A stretch of DNA of 57,795 nt from JAFGHJ01 sp964534175. Lineage in GTDB: Bacteria > Hydrothermota > UBA3072. Below, piece after piece: positions 1 through 8,394 of the stretch; within the stretch, counting starts at the first letter, position 1; every line of letters starts with the position of its first letter. The notes beneath the pieces are model-generated. The model saw only the letters and a program-made list of their open reading frames with translations. It searched no databases and was not told where the DNA came from. Made by a program: the position numbers and the translations under genes. The stretch is from the NCBI GenBank assembly GCA_964534175.1, contig CAZHNS010000014.1, forward strand, positions 1-57,795. Reading direction: 5' to 3'.

Positions 1-712
1 AATAACAGTTATTGTTTCTGTCTCTTTTAAATGAGCCTATATGATGGCGTACGTTCCTGGGATAACTTCTTACAGCATCAAAACCCCATATCTGTTCACC
101 TTCCTTGCGGGGAAATTTTAACGAGCTGAACGGTATAGCCATTTCCACTATATATCCCTCTTCTGTGATCCGCCCGTCAGATTCCCAGATAGCATCCCAT
201 GAACCTCCTCCTCCGGAAACGCTTTCTATAATATCTGCTTGTATTCCCAATGGATTGCAAACAAAATCATAGCATCTCCTTTCGTCATTAAAAGTATCAA
301 ACAGAATAAGAACCCAGTCATCGTCCCATATGTTGTCTCGATCGCATAGATTTGCTCTGATTTGAGAGGGATCGGGGTCTAAAGCTTTAAAAGCAACATA
401 AATATTGGAGTTGTCGTAAGCAATATAAACTTCGGTTGCAACAGGCGCAGGAATGTTCTCTCCAGGACTAACCTCGACATTAGCATCAATTTTAACCGCT
501 TGACCCCATATTTCATCGTCAAGATAACCGTCTATTTTCACCTCAGAGTTGACCCGGGGAATCCTGAAGGGAATTTTTTCTTCGCTCGGCTGCCCCCCAT
601 TAGAAGCAGAGACAGGTAGCCAAACAACCACTATCGATAAAAACAAAAAAGCAAAAGAGAAACTTTTTACCGTAAACGTATACTTGATTTTTCCTACAAT
701 TAATTTTTTCAA
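1..712 (-). CDS. Exported CBM9-like / DUF5916-type protein, N-terminal part (runs off window)
   Basis: About 237 residues are visible; the gene continues beyond base 1. Translation starts at a TTG (710-712) preceded by GGGAGGACAGA. Residues about 14-38 are a hydrophobic signal peptide. From about residue 55 the sequence (KIDGYLDDEIW, then VYIAYDNSNIYVAF, DDDWVLILFDTFND, GYIVEMAIPFSSLKF) follows the pattern of the carbohydrate-binding family 9-like domain that begins DUF5916 proteins. In that family the C-terminal half is thought to form an outer-membrane barrel, but that part lies outside the window. It has its own promoter with an overlapping operator. It could also be a stand-alone CBM9 sugar-binding protein. 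The domain call is fairly safe; the substrate is unknown. Confidence 0.72.
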   Translation of the reverse strand, partial: MKKLIVGKIKYTFTVKSFSFAFLFLSIVVVWLPVSASNGGQPSEEKIPFRIPRVNSEVKIDGYLDDEIWGQAVKIDANVEVSPGENIPAPVATEVYIAYDNSNIYVAFKALDPDPSQIRANLCDRDNIWDDDWVLILFDTFNDERRCYDFVCNPLGIQADIIESVSGGGGSWDAIWESDGRITEEGYIVEMAIPFSSLKFPRKEGEQIWGFDAVRSYPRNVRHHIGSFKRDRNNNCY

Positions 713-733
713 TCTGTCCTCCCGAATTTACTT

Positions 734-776
734 CTACATTTGTAGTACATTATACTACAAATGTAGAATTTGTCAA
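734..776 (-). promoter_or_regulatory. Sigma70-type promoter with BlaI/MecI-like double-dyad operator
   Basis: On the minus strand TTGACA (776-771), a 16-base spacer and TATAAT (754-749) lie about 36 bases ahead of the TTG start at 712. A perfect inverted repeat occupies 734-766: arms CTACATTTGTAGTA and TACTACAAATGTAG around 5 central bases, covering the spacer and the -10 box. Each arm contains a TACAnnTGTA core, the known dyad of BlaI/MecI repressors. Repression by a BlaI-family protein is an inference; no such gene is in the window. Confidence 0.7.
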
Positions 777-793
777 GGGGGTTTTTTAAAAAT

Positions 794-821
794 GGCCACT
801 AAGTCAAAAAGACGCAAAGCC
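794..821. repeat. Dispersed intergenic phrase repeat (ACTAAG...GCAAAGCC type)
   Basis: The bases GGCCACTAAG then AAAGACGCAAAGCC resemble, in reverse complement, the phrase at 31557-31584. It lies in the 273-base gap 713-985, which otherwise holds only the promoter of the gene to its left and the repeat at 930-962. A 17-codon reading frame here has no ribosome site and is not credited. Confidence 0.45.
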
Positions 822-929
822 TATTACCCTCCTCCACTCAAATAATAGCCATAGATTTGCGCTGGTAAACACGAACTCTTCCCCCCTCTCAAAATTTGTT
901 TTTACTTGTAAAAATTACATATTTAAAAA

Positions 930-962
930 TCTGTGTGTATCCGTGTTCATCCGTGGCTAATT
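930..962. repeat. Dispersed intergenic phrase repeat (GTGTTCATCCGTGG type)
   Basis: CCGTGTTCATCCGTGGCTAA matches the general phrase seen at 56758-56782 (CTGTGTTCTCTGTGGTTAA) and, on the other strand, at 52915-52934. It lies just downstream of the DUF4097 gene's stop codon. Confidence 0.45.
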
Positions 963-985
963 AAGGGGGCAGGTAAGGAGTCTTT

Positions 986-1936
986 TTACAGTTTTCTAAT
1001 CTTTATGCTTCCGTTTGTAGTACTTGCTCCTATTTTCGGCCCACCTTTCCCAATTGTACCTTTGATGTATTTGTTTTTATGTTGCGCAATAACCTCTAGG
1101 GTGATACCGTCTAAATCGATTCCTCCATTAGTTGTGCTCAGTTCGAGAACACTATTAAGAGAAGCCGGTAAGGCAATTGTTATTGAACCGTTTGTTGTCC
1201 TAATGTTTACGTCTTCTTTTTCTAGCTTCTTTATTTCTGCCTCGATACCACCATTCGTTGTTGCCAAATCTTTTATTCCTTCACTTTTTACTTCAATTTT
1301 GCCGTTTGTTGTTGTAGCTGTTACAAAACCCTTTGCGTTTTCAATTTCTATTTTCCCGTTAGTGCTGTGAGCTTTTATATCCCCCTCAACATTTTCGACT
1401 TCAATTTTCCCATTTGTTGTGCTGAGCTCTGACGGGCCTTTTGTTCCTTCTAACTCTATTTCGCCATTTGTGGTATTCGCTTTAGAAACAACAACGTAAT
1501 CGGGAACCTTGATTTCATAGTCAATGGAAGCCTTAGACCCAACCCCTCCAGAAGAGATCGCATCTTTAATGATATCCCAGAAGCTGAAGTCTTCTTCATC
1601 ATTAGATTCTTTCTCTTTTTTCTTAGATTTATCCCCCGGATATCTGGTTTCGATAACAATATTCTTGTCTACAGAAATATCAATATCGATCTTATCCAGT
1701 TCCTCCATGCTCTTATTGGAGCCTACAATCGCAAAAATCTCTACCTGGTCCTTATCCCATTTTTCTATCTTGATTTTTCCATTTCGGCCTGATACGCTAA
1801 GTTTCATACCCGGTTTCGCGTCGTAGGTTTTCTTAATTTCTCGGTGGAACTTGTAAGAACTCTCTGCGTATAATGGAGCAACGGTTAGAAAGACAAAGAA
1901 TAGAGCTAGGGATATGTTTTTTAAATTTCTTTTCAT
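986..1936 (-). CDS. Secreted DUF4097-family beta-repeat protein
   Basis: The start is set at the ATG at 1936, 6 bases after AGGAGG; a longer reading would overlap the upstream tolC-like gene. The protein is 316 residues with a signal peptide (KRNLKNISLALFFVFLTVAPLYA). The C-terminal two thirds is a run of about eight repeats, each beginning with a variant of TTNG followed by a short beta strand (TTNGKIEVENVEG, TTNGKIEVKSEG, TTNGSITIAL, TTNGGIDLDG). This is the hallmark of DUF4097, expected to form a beta-solenoid-like fold in the periplasm or at the surface. It is the last gene of the exporter operon, 16 bases after the TolC gene. Its role there is not known. Confidence 0.8.
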   Translation of the reverse strand: MKRNLKNISLALFFVFLTVAPLYAESSYKFHREIKKTYDAKPGMKLSVSGRNGKIKIEKWDKDQVEIFAIVGSNKSMEELDKIDIDISVDKNIVIETRYPGDKSKKKEKESNDEEDFSFWDIIKDAISSGGVGSKASIDYEIKVPDYVVVSKANTTNGEIELEGTKGPSELSTTNGKIEVENVEGDIKAHSTNGKIEIENAKGFVTATTTNGKIEVKSEGIKDLATTNGGIEAEIKKLEKEDVNIRTTNGSITIALPASLNSVLELSTTNGGIDLDGITLEVIAQHKNKYIKGTIGKGGPKIGASTTNGSIKIRKL

Positions 1937-1952
1937 TTTTTCCTCCTTTAAG

Positions 1953-3182
1953 TTATTTAACAATTAAATTACCTATCAATCTTTTAATTTTATAAACAGA
2001 TAAGTACCAGTCAAACCGAGCCTGGGTCATTGAATACTCCGCTTCGAGCAAATCTTCTTCTGCCTCCAAAAATTCCAATACCGACGCCTCTCCAAGCTTA
2101 TATCTCTGGTCGGTCGCATTATGGCTTTCCCGCGCAAACTCCAGGGTTGCAACGGCCAAGTCAAGTTTTTCCTCTGTTTCCTTGTAGCTTAAATATTCGT
2201 CTTCTACTGCTACATTGATTTCCCTCTTTCGATCATGCAGGTTTATATCCGCCAAGTCTTTCTTTAGGCGGTTGACAGTTAATTTGTTCCACCTCGAGAA
2301 ACCTGTGAATATTGGCACTGTCACAGTTAGGCCGATCGAATAATCGTAATTATCTTGTAAAACTGACGAGCTGGGGAAATCGTCCCCTAAATACTGAAAG
2401 TCTCCAAAAAACGAGACAGAAAAGAGATCTTCTGTTGTGCCGCCCAGTAAATCGTATTTTGCGGCACTACTTTCCGATTTATATTTATTGTAGAGAGGAT
2501 CGCTTTCCATTGCCATATATAAAATTGAATCTTTCGCAGGTATCTCAAATTCAACTTGAGGCTCTTCAATCTCGAGGGAATCTCTTGCCGTTAAGCCCAA
2601 AATATTATTCAACCTTAAGGCTGAAACTCTCGCTTGTTTTTTTGTGTCAAGTAGATTTATCTTAGATTGGAAATAATCAACTTTTGCTTTTAGCAATTCA
2701 GCGTTCGAGGCAAGTCCAAGAGTCTTTTTTTCTTCTATCAGGTTTAAATTCTTTTCTGTTCTGGCAACACCCGCCTTTCTGCTTTCCAGCAATTTTTGCA
2801 TCATTAACGTCTTAAGATATTGAAAAGCGATATCGTATATAACGCTATTTTGAGCATCAACAAAGGAATAATAAGCCGCACTGTTTCTGTAATGCGTACC
2901 AAAAGAATTAAACAAATTGCCGGGGCCGACCTCCCAGGTGGCAGAGAGGCTGTACCCGCTGGTTGTATCAAATAAAGAAACCCCTTCAGTTTCACTGTGA
3001 GTTCTTACCCAGCTGTAACCTCCGTTTACTTCCGGTAAGAGTTCAGAGTGAACAAACGAATTAGTTTTTTGCTCAATGATAAAGTTCTTCTTCGCTTTTA
3101 GATATATCGGGCTTTCTTTCAGTCCCATTTCTATTGCGTCTTCTAAGGTTAAATTAAACGCGAGCAACAATAAAACAATCAC
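1953..3182 (-). CDS. TolC-family outer-membrane efflux protein
   Basis: This 409-residue protein begins at GTG (3182-3180) with GGAGG 5 bases upstream. An N-terminal signal peptide is followed by the TolC start LTLEDAIEMGLKESPIYLKAKKNF. Long heptad-rich helices and the paired outer-membrane efflux repeats follow (LNLIEEKKTLGLASNAELLKAK; later YKLGEASVLEFLEAEEDLLEAE). TolC proteins trimerise into an outer-membrane channel with a periplasmic tunnel. Position directly after an ABC ATPase, permease and adaptor indicates that it is the exit duct of that exporter. The single-base gap after the ATPase gene suggests translational coupling. Confidence 0.9.
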   Translation of the reverse strand: MIVLLLLAFNLTLEDAIEMGLKESPIYLKAKKNFIIEQKTNSFVHSELLPEVNGGYSWVRTHSETEGVSLFDTTSGYSLSATWEVGPGNLFNSFGTHYRNSAAYYSFVDAQNSVIYDIAFQYLKTLMMQKLLESRKAGVARTEKNLNLIEEKKTLGLASNAELLKAKVDYFQSKINLLDTKKQARVSALRLNNILGLTARDSLEIEEPQVEFEIPAKDSILYMAMESDPLYNKYKSESSAAKYDLLGGTTEDLFSVSFFGDFQYLGDDFPSSSVLQDNYDYSIGLTVTVPIFTGFSRWNKLTVNRLKKDLADINLHDRKREINVAVEDEYLSYKETEEKLDLAVATLEFARESHNATDQRYKLGEASVLEFLEAEEDLLEAEYSMTQARFDWYLSVYKIKRLIGNLIVK

Positions 3183-3183
3183 A

Positions 3184-3861
3184 TCAACCTCCTTCGATTT
3201 CGCCGTCTCTTATTTTGATTATTTTCTCTGCTTTCTCCGCAAGTTCTTTCTCATGGGTTATCATTATAATTGTTTTTCCGATTTTATATAACTCTTCAAA
3301 AATTGATATTATGGTTTCCCCCGTTTTTGTATCCAGGTTACCCGTCGGTTCATCGGCAAGAATGAGATTCGGGTCTCCAACAAGTGCCCTTGCGATAGCA
3401 ACTCTCTGACGTTCGCCTCCTGAAAGTTCAGTCGGAAGATGGTTTTTTCTTTTTTTCATACCAACCTTCCTTAGGGCTTCCATAACCATGTTATTCTTAT
3501 CCTCCTCGCTAGTATCACGATAGAGCAAAGGTAGCTTAACATTCTCAAGAACGTTCTCTCGGGGCAGCAAATAAAAAAACTGGAACACGAAACCTATTTC
3601 CCTGTTTCTGAATGCAGAAAGCTGATCATCGGAATAAGTCGACACTTCCTTACCTTTATACAGATATTCGCCGCTGGTAGGCAAATCAAGACACCCAAAA
3701 ATATGTAGTAAAGTCGATTTGCCGGAACCCGAAGGGCCTATAATGGAAATGAATTCTCCCTCCTTAACTTTAAGAGACATATTCCTGATAGCTTCTACTT
3801 TCTCTTCTCCCATTTTGTATTCTTTTCTTATCTTTTTTGCTTCAATTAGTAATTTACTCAT
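3184..3861 (-). CDS. ABC transporter ATPase, MacB/LolD type
   Basis: This 225-residue ATPase carries Walker A GPSGSGKST (residues 42-50), the ABC signature LSGGERQR, Walker B LILADEPTGNLD and the switch histidine in MITHEKE. Sequence pattern and size match the MacB/LolD/FtsE group that drives mechanotransmission-type ABC systems. It overlaps the permease gene by 8 bases (ATGAGTAA) and is followed by the TolC gene. It very likely powers the exporter encoded by its neighbours from the cytoplasmic face. Confidence 0.93.
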   Translation of the reverse strand: MSKLLIEAKKIRKEYKMGEEKVEAIRNMSLKVKEGEFISIIGPSGSGKSTLLHIFGCLDLPTSGEYLYKGKEVSTYSDDQLSAFRNREIGFVFQFFYLLPRENVLENVKLPLLYRDTSEEDKNNMVMEALRKVGMKKRKNHLPTELSGGERQRVAIARALVGDPNLILADEPTGNLDTKTGETIISIFEELYKIGKTIIMITHEKELAEKAEKIIKIRDGEIEGG

Positions 3862-5089
3862 ATCTCAAACACTCCACTGGTTTTAAGTTTGCCGCTTTTC
3901 TTGCGGGAAAATAGCCTGAAATAACCGAAATAACAAGAAGAACGATAACTGTAATCACGGGTATCTCACAGGACATCGTAGGCTTACCTATAAATTCAAA
4001 TATACCCGTTTCGGGTATAAAAGAACATAACCATACCAACGAAAGACTAAATAAAAGCCCAGCTGCTCCGCCAATTGCGGACAGCAAAAGTGACTCAAAC
4101 AGGAATTGAAAAAGAATATCGGACTTAGTCGCTCCAACGGAACGTTTTATTCCAATTTCTCTCGTTCTCTCATCCACTATGAAATACATAATATTAGCAA
4201 TTGCAGCTCCGGCTATAAGCAAAGTCATTGCGCCAACGATAGACAGGAAAATTTCGATTCCTTTGCCAATCTTATGCTGCATTTTCTCTTGTTCGGCAAC
4301 ATCCCATGTTCCGAGAGCTTCCTTATCTTTCGGGTCAAATTTATACTTTTCTCCAAGTACCTTGCTTATCTTTTCCTGGGCTTCTTTTGATAGATCAGCA
4401 GAAACAGGCTGGTAAACCATATTATTTATATAAAGCCAGCCGTACATTGTTTTAAAAGTAGAATAGGGAATAAAGACTGTACTCTGGTCACTACCGGAGT
4501 AGGAATTGTTCTGGATTTTTTTCTTCATTACTCCTATTACAGTAAAGGGGATTCCGTTTAAGAGTACTCTTTCTCCAACCGCATTCTCATTCCCAAATAT
4601 TTTTTCTTTCTCTTCATTTCCAAGGAAAATAACTCTCCTTCTTTTCTCTATATCCAGTTTGTTGAGAAATCTTCCGTCCCCGGCTTCTATAGATCTCATC
4701 ATTCCGTAGGAAGGATTTACTCCGCAGACTTTTGCTTGTCTAAGTAGTGCACCATATTTTATTGGCTGTCCCCAGTGTATATATTCCGGAGATGCAGCTT
4801 CCAAAATATCAACCCTTTCCTTTAATAGTTCTGCATCTTCAGGGACAAATCTGATCCTTCTGCCGATACCCAGACCTTTATAAGGAATACTCGTCTGTCC
4901 GGGCCAGAGTATACCTATATGTTCACCCAAACCCTTTAGTCCTTTTTCAATCTGCGCCATAACTCCTACACCGAAAGCCATGTTTAGAATAATGGCGGTA
5001 GTCCCCCATGAGACGCCGAATACAACCAGAAGAAATCTCATTTTATAAGCTTTGAAATCCTGAAAAAACTGCTTAATTATCCTCTTCAT
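3854..5089 (-). CDS. ABC transporter permease, MacB-like with FtsX domain
   Basis: This 411-residue membrane protein has one N-terminal membrane helix (about 18-40), a large periplasmic MacB-PCD-like region, and three C-terminal helices. The last part contains DERTREIGIKRSVGATKSDI, the conserved FtsX/MacB coupling segment. It overlaps the adaptor gene by ATGA and the ATPase gene by 8 bases. Unlike E. coli MacB, the ATPase is a separate protein. It is the likely inner-membrane part of a tripartite exporter for a peptide, lipid or small molecule; the substrate cannot be told. Confidence 0.9.
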   Translation of the reverse strand: MKRIIKQFFQDFKAYKMRFLLVVFGVSWGTTAIILNMAFGVGVMAQIEKGLKGLGEHIGILWPGQTSIPYKGLGIGRRIRFVPEDAELLKERVDILEAASPEYIHWGQPIKYGALLRQAKVCGVNPSYGMMRSIEAGDGRFLNKLDIEKRRRVIFLGNEEKEKIFGNENAVGERVLLNGIPFTVIGVMKKKIQNNSYSGSDQSTVFIPYSTFKTMYGWLYINNMVYQPVSADLSKEAQEKISKVLGEKYKFDPKDKEALGTWDVAEQEKMQHKIGKGIEIFLSIVGAMTLLIAGAAIANIMYFIVDERTREIGIKRSVGATKSDILFQFLFESLLLSAIGGAAGLLFSLSLVWLCSFIPETGIFEFIGKPTMSCEIPVITVIVLLVISVISGYFPARKAANLKPVECLRYE

Positions 5090-6147
5090 TTTTTGATTTC
5101 ATCTCCTTCTTTTAATCCGGAAACTACTTCTATGTTAAGTCCGTCAGAAAGCCCGATTTCGACTTCCCTCTTTTCTCCGTTCGCAAGATAAACATATGTT
5201 TTTTCCTCTTCAAATTTTACCGCACCTTCAGGAATAACCAGAACGTCGTTACGTTCGTCGATAATAATATCGGCGGTTGCCGAATAGCCTACCCGCAGAG
5301 GTTTGTTTCCCTTCTCAGTAACTATTATCTCAATATCAAAAACTGTGGCTCCTTCCTTATTCCACGCTTTCGGAGCGATAATATCTATTATTCCATAAAT
5401 TTCTTCATCAGGGATAGCACCTACTGTTATCTTTGCTTTCATCCCCTCTTCCAACCTTCCAACATCGATTTCATCGACAGTTCCCTTGAATAATAAATCT
5501 TGAAGTCTTGCAATTTTCATAAGTTCTGTACCCGGCTGATAAGAAGTAAGAGGTACAACGGGATCCCCGATGCTGACTTCTCTCGAAAGAATTGTTCCGG
5601 ATACGGGTGAACGAATTATAGCGTCGAGAGCAGTCCCTCCGACTCTCGCCTTACCTTTTTCCATTAGATCCAACCTCTGTCTTGCGAGATCGTAAATTGA
5701 TTGCGCTTCCTGAAGATCCTGCTGCATATTTTCGTATTCCTTATCCGATATTAAACCTTTTTCGAAAAGAGCCTTTTTTCTCTCGATGTCTTTTTTCGCA
5801 TTTTCTAATCTAATTTCCGCAACTTTAGCTTCTTTTCGGACAGCAGCAAGCTCAAAAGGAGTTGGGGTAGGGTCTATTTCAAAAATAGGATCCCTTTTTT
5901 TAACCACATCTCCTATTTCAACAAAAACCTTCTTTATCACTCCCGAAAATGTAGATTTAACACTTGTCTCATATTTAACCTCGATAGTACCGAGAGCCAC
6001 CGCTACATCCCTGATATTCCCTTTTGACACTTTTACAACAGGGTCTTCTCCTCCGCCTCTTCTACTACAACTAAAGGCAGCCAAGAGAACTACAAGCAAA
6101 AATATAAACAAAAACACAAACACGAACTTTTTCTTGCGAAACATCAT
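5086..6147 (-). CDS. Periplasmic adaptor (membrane fusion protein), MacA/HlyD type
   Basis: This 353-residue protein has a hydrophobic N-terminus ending in LAAFSC, a possible lipoprotein processing site. A biotinyl-lipoyl-like half motif (GVIKKVFVEIGDVVKKRDPIFEI) precedes an alpha-helical hairpin (about residues 90-165). The second half motif and beta-barrel follow (RSPVSGTILSREVSIGDPV). Adaptors of this type bridge the inner-membrane permease and TolC. It is the first gene of the operon, with AAAGGAGG before ATG 6147 and a strong promoter 184 bases upstream. Confidence 0.9.
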   Translation of the reverse strand: MMFRKKKFVFVFLFIFLLVVLLAAFSCSRRGGGEDPVVKVSKGNIRDVAVALGTIEVKYETSVKSTFSGVIKKVFVEIGDVVKKRDPIFEIDPTPTPFELAAVRKEAKVAEIRLENAKKDIERKKALFEKGLISDKEYENMQQDLQEAQSIYDLARQRLDLMEKGKARVGGTALDAIIRSPVSGTILSREVSIGDPVVPLTSYQPGTELMKIARLQDLLFKGTVDEIDVGRLEEGMKAKITVGAIPDEEIYGIIDIIAPKAWNKEGATVFDIEIIVTEKGNKPLRVGYSATADIIIDERNDVLVIPEGAVKFEEEKTYVYLANGEKREVEIGLSDGLNIEVVSGLKEGDEIKK

Positions 6148-6653
6148 TCTTCCTCCTTTATAAATCTAAAAATTTTTGTCGTTGCCATCTTTTTTCTGTT
6201 TGACGGAGATTAACCAAAAAAAGTTTCAAGCAATCGCTTTTTCGTATATACAAAACCTTCTCTAAAAAATTCAAAACAACCCCTCTTTTTGCTCTAACCG
6301 CTAAACCTACTTTGTACTATTGAATTAATACAAAAATATTATAAAAGGTTTTGTGTGGTTTGTCAAGGTTCTTTTTTATTCGATTTTTAGAGTGTTAGTC
6401 AGCTGATCGGGCTATAATATTTTGAAAAATGGTTTTAGTTTTATAATGACATAAATTAAATATTAGAAATTAAAAAGCAAAATCGTCCCTTTTTCTAGCC
6501 GAAAAAATTAAAAGTTGTTTGCTTTGTTGGCAGTATTCGTTGTTTCTTTTTTTGATTTATTTTTGAGCTTTGATTTGTATTTTTAAATTTTGATATTTGA
6601 TTTTTACATTTACACGGCTTTGCCGCGATAGTTCCATGTGGTTAAAAAACGGG
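6148..6653. other. AT-rich intergenic region between gcvPA and the exporter operon
   Basis: No gene is credible in these 506 bases. The left part is the leader and promoter of the exporter operon. The part from about 6540 to 6610 is low-complexity text rich in TTTGA/TTTTTA words of the kind that recurs between genes in this genome. No clear terminator for gcvPA was found. Confidence 0.6.
6338..6366 (-). promoter_or_regulatory. Consensus promoter for the exporter operon
   Basis: On the minus strand TTGACA (6366-6361), a 17-base spacer and TATAAT (6343-6338) form a perfect consensus promoter. Transcription would start near 6331, leaving a leader of about 184 bases before the adaptor gene. Confidence 0.85.
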
Positions 6654-7976
6654 TTATTTCTTAAAAGAAAGAATCTCGACCAGTTTATCCATCTCTTCTT
6701 TAGTCCTTTTTTCCGTTACGGAAACGAGGAGGTGGCTCTGCCACTCTTTTTTGAATTTCCCAAGGGCTATGCCGGCAAGGTATCCATTTCTGACTCCCTT
6801 TTTGATTGCTTTTTCTGCTCCCGCGGGCATTTCGACAACAAACTCTCTAAAAAATTTTTGTTTATAAGGAAGTTTAAATCCTTTTTTCTGTAATTCTTTA
6901 GCAAGATAATGCGCTTTCTGAGTTGTTTTGTTTGCTATCTCTCTTATCCCTTCCCATCCATGCAACGCCAGGTATATTGCAGCAGCAAGAGCACAAAGTT
7001 GCTGGTTTGTGCAGATATTTGATGTAGCTTTTTCTCTTCTTATGTGTTGTTCGCGAGTCTGCAGAATCATCACGTAACCTTCTTTACCCTTTACATCAAT
7101 TGTTTTCCCCACTATTCTTCCCGGCATATTTCTGATATGCGCCTTCATCGATGTGAGTATACCGAGATGAGGGCCGCCGAGATTCATTGGAATACCGAGG
7201 CATTGCCCTTCCGCTGTGGCAATGTCCGCTTTAAACTCACCAGGCGTTTTTAACAGACCAAGAGAAATCGGGTCAAAATGTAATATTAAAATAACGCCTT
7301 TATCCCGGGCAGCTCTTACAAATTTATCTACTTCTTCAAGGTTCCCGAGAAAGTTAGGGTGTTGAATCGCTATACAGGCTGTTTTCTCGTCAATTTTACT
7401 AATCTGTTCTGTTTCCGTAATGCCATCTTTAAGAGAAAGTATTTCGAACAAATAGTTTCTCCCAAGATAGGTTCTTATGACTTCGAGGTAATAGGGATTA
7501 ATCCCTTCGGAGACAACAACTTTCTTCCGGTTCTTTTTTATTGAGAGAGCCATAAATACAGCCTCCGCGAGGGCTGTAGCACCATCGTATATAGAAGCGT
7601 TTGAAACTTCCATCCCTGTTAGTTCACAAATCATAGATTGATATTCAAAAATTGCCTGGAGGGTACCCTGAGAAACCTCCGGTTGATAAGGAGTGTAAGA
7701 AGTATAGAACTCGGCTCTCCCGGTTAGATGTTTTACAGCTGAAGGTATATAGTGATCATAAACTCCACCCCCCGCAAAAACGATTAGATCGTCGCTCTGC
7801 TTTGCTATCTCTTTCATTTCCTTTTTTATCTCCATTTCAGAAAGAGGAGGAGGAAGGGTTAATGTTTTTTTCAATCGCAAATCTTCAGGGATTGCTGAAA
7901 GCAAATTTTCTATACCCTTACCTATTGTTTTAAGCATTTCTTTTTGCTGCTTTTTATTGACGGGAATAAAATTCAA
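6654..7976 (-). CDS. gcvPA: Glycine dehydrogenase (decarboxylating) subunit 1
   Basis: This 440-residue protein is the alpha subunit of the two-subunit P-protein of the glycine cleavage system, which decarboxylates glycine with pyridoxal phosphate. Family landmarks are FAGGGVYDHYIPSAV, YTPYQPEVSQGTLQAIFEYQ and NASIYDGATA. The start is TTG at 7976, overlapping the gcvH stop (TTGA). The PLP-bearing lysine belongs to the partner subunit GcvPB. No gcvPB follows here, although it usually does, so the partner must lie elsewhere. Confidence 0.95.
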   Translation of the reverse strand: MNFIPVNKKQQKEMLKTIGKGIENLLSAIPEDLRLKKTLTLPPPLSEMEIKKEMKEIAKQSDDLIVFAGGGVYDHYIPSAVKHLTGRAEFYTSYTPYQPEVSQGTLQAIFEYQSMICELTGMEVSNASIYDGATALAEAVFMALSIKKNRKKVVVSEGINPYYLEVIRTYLGRNYLFEILSLKDGITETEQISKIDEKTACIAIQHPNFLGNLEEVDKFVRAARDKGVILILHFDPISLGLLKTPGEFKADIATAEGQCLGIPMNLGGPHLGILTSMKAHIRNMPGRIVGKTIDVKGKEGYVMILQTREQHIRREKATSNICTNQQLCALAAAIYLALHGWEGIREIANKTTQKAHYLAKELQKKGFKLPYKQKFFREFVVEMPAGAEKAIKKGVRNGYLAGIALGKFKKEWQSHLLVSVTEKRTKEEMDKLVEILSFKK

Positions 7977-8362
7977 TCTTCTTGAATTACTTTTTTATAT
8001 TCGGAAGGAACAAGCAGTGCTTCCAATTCGGCTGGATCCGATATTTTTATTTTTACTATCCAACCAGTATCATAGGGATCTTTATTTACTAATTCAGGCT
8101 TCTTTTCAAGTTCTTTGTTAATCTTTACGATTTTTCCGGAAACAGCTGCATAAAGGTCGGTTACTGTTTTTACGGCTTCAATTGTAGCAATAGAATCTCC
8201 CTGGACCACTTCTTGACCTATCTCTGGCAATTCAATAAATACAATATCCTGAAGTTCAGACTGCGCAAAGTCCGTTATTCCTTCAGTAATTTCCCCGTTT
8301 TCTTTTCTTGTCCATTCGTGATCTTCGGTATACAAAAGATCTTTCGGTATTTTTATTTCCAT
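7973..8362 (-). CDS. gcvH: Glycine cleavage system H protein
   Basis: This 129-residue lipoyl carrier shuttles the methylamine group from the P-protein to GcvT. The lipoylated lysine is K65 in IEAVKTVTDLYAAVSGKIV. A strong GGAGGGG precedes ATG 8362. It lies between gcvT (32 bases upstream) and gcvPA (4-base overlap), as part of one operon. Confidence 0.95.
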   Translation of the reverse strand: MEIKIPKDLLYTEDHEWTRKENGEITEGITDFAQSELQDIVFIELPEIGQEVVQGDSIATIEAVKTVTDLYAAVSGKIVKINKELEKKPELVNKDPYDTGWIVKIKISDPAELEALLVPSEYKKVIQED

Positions 8363-8394
8363 TTCCCCTCCATTTTTATATTCGATTTATAAAT

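Noticed and set aside
549..845. Plus-strand reading frame of 98 codons opposite the CBM9-like gene
   Set aside because: It runs antisense to a recognisable protein and across a clear promoter/operator; no ribosome site and no family resemblance.
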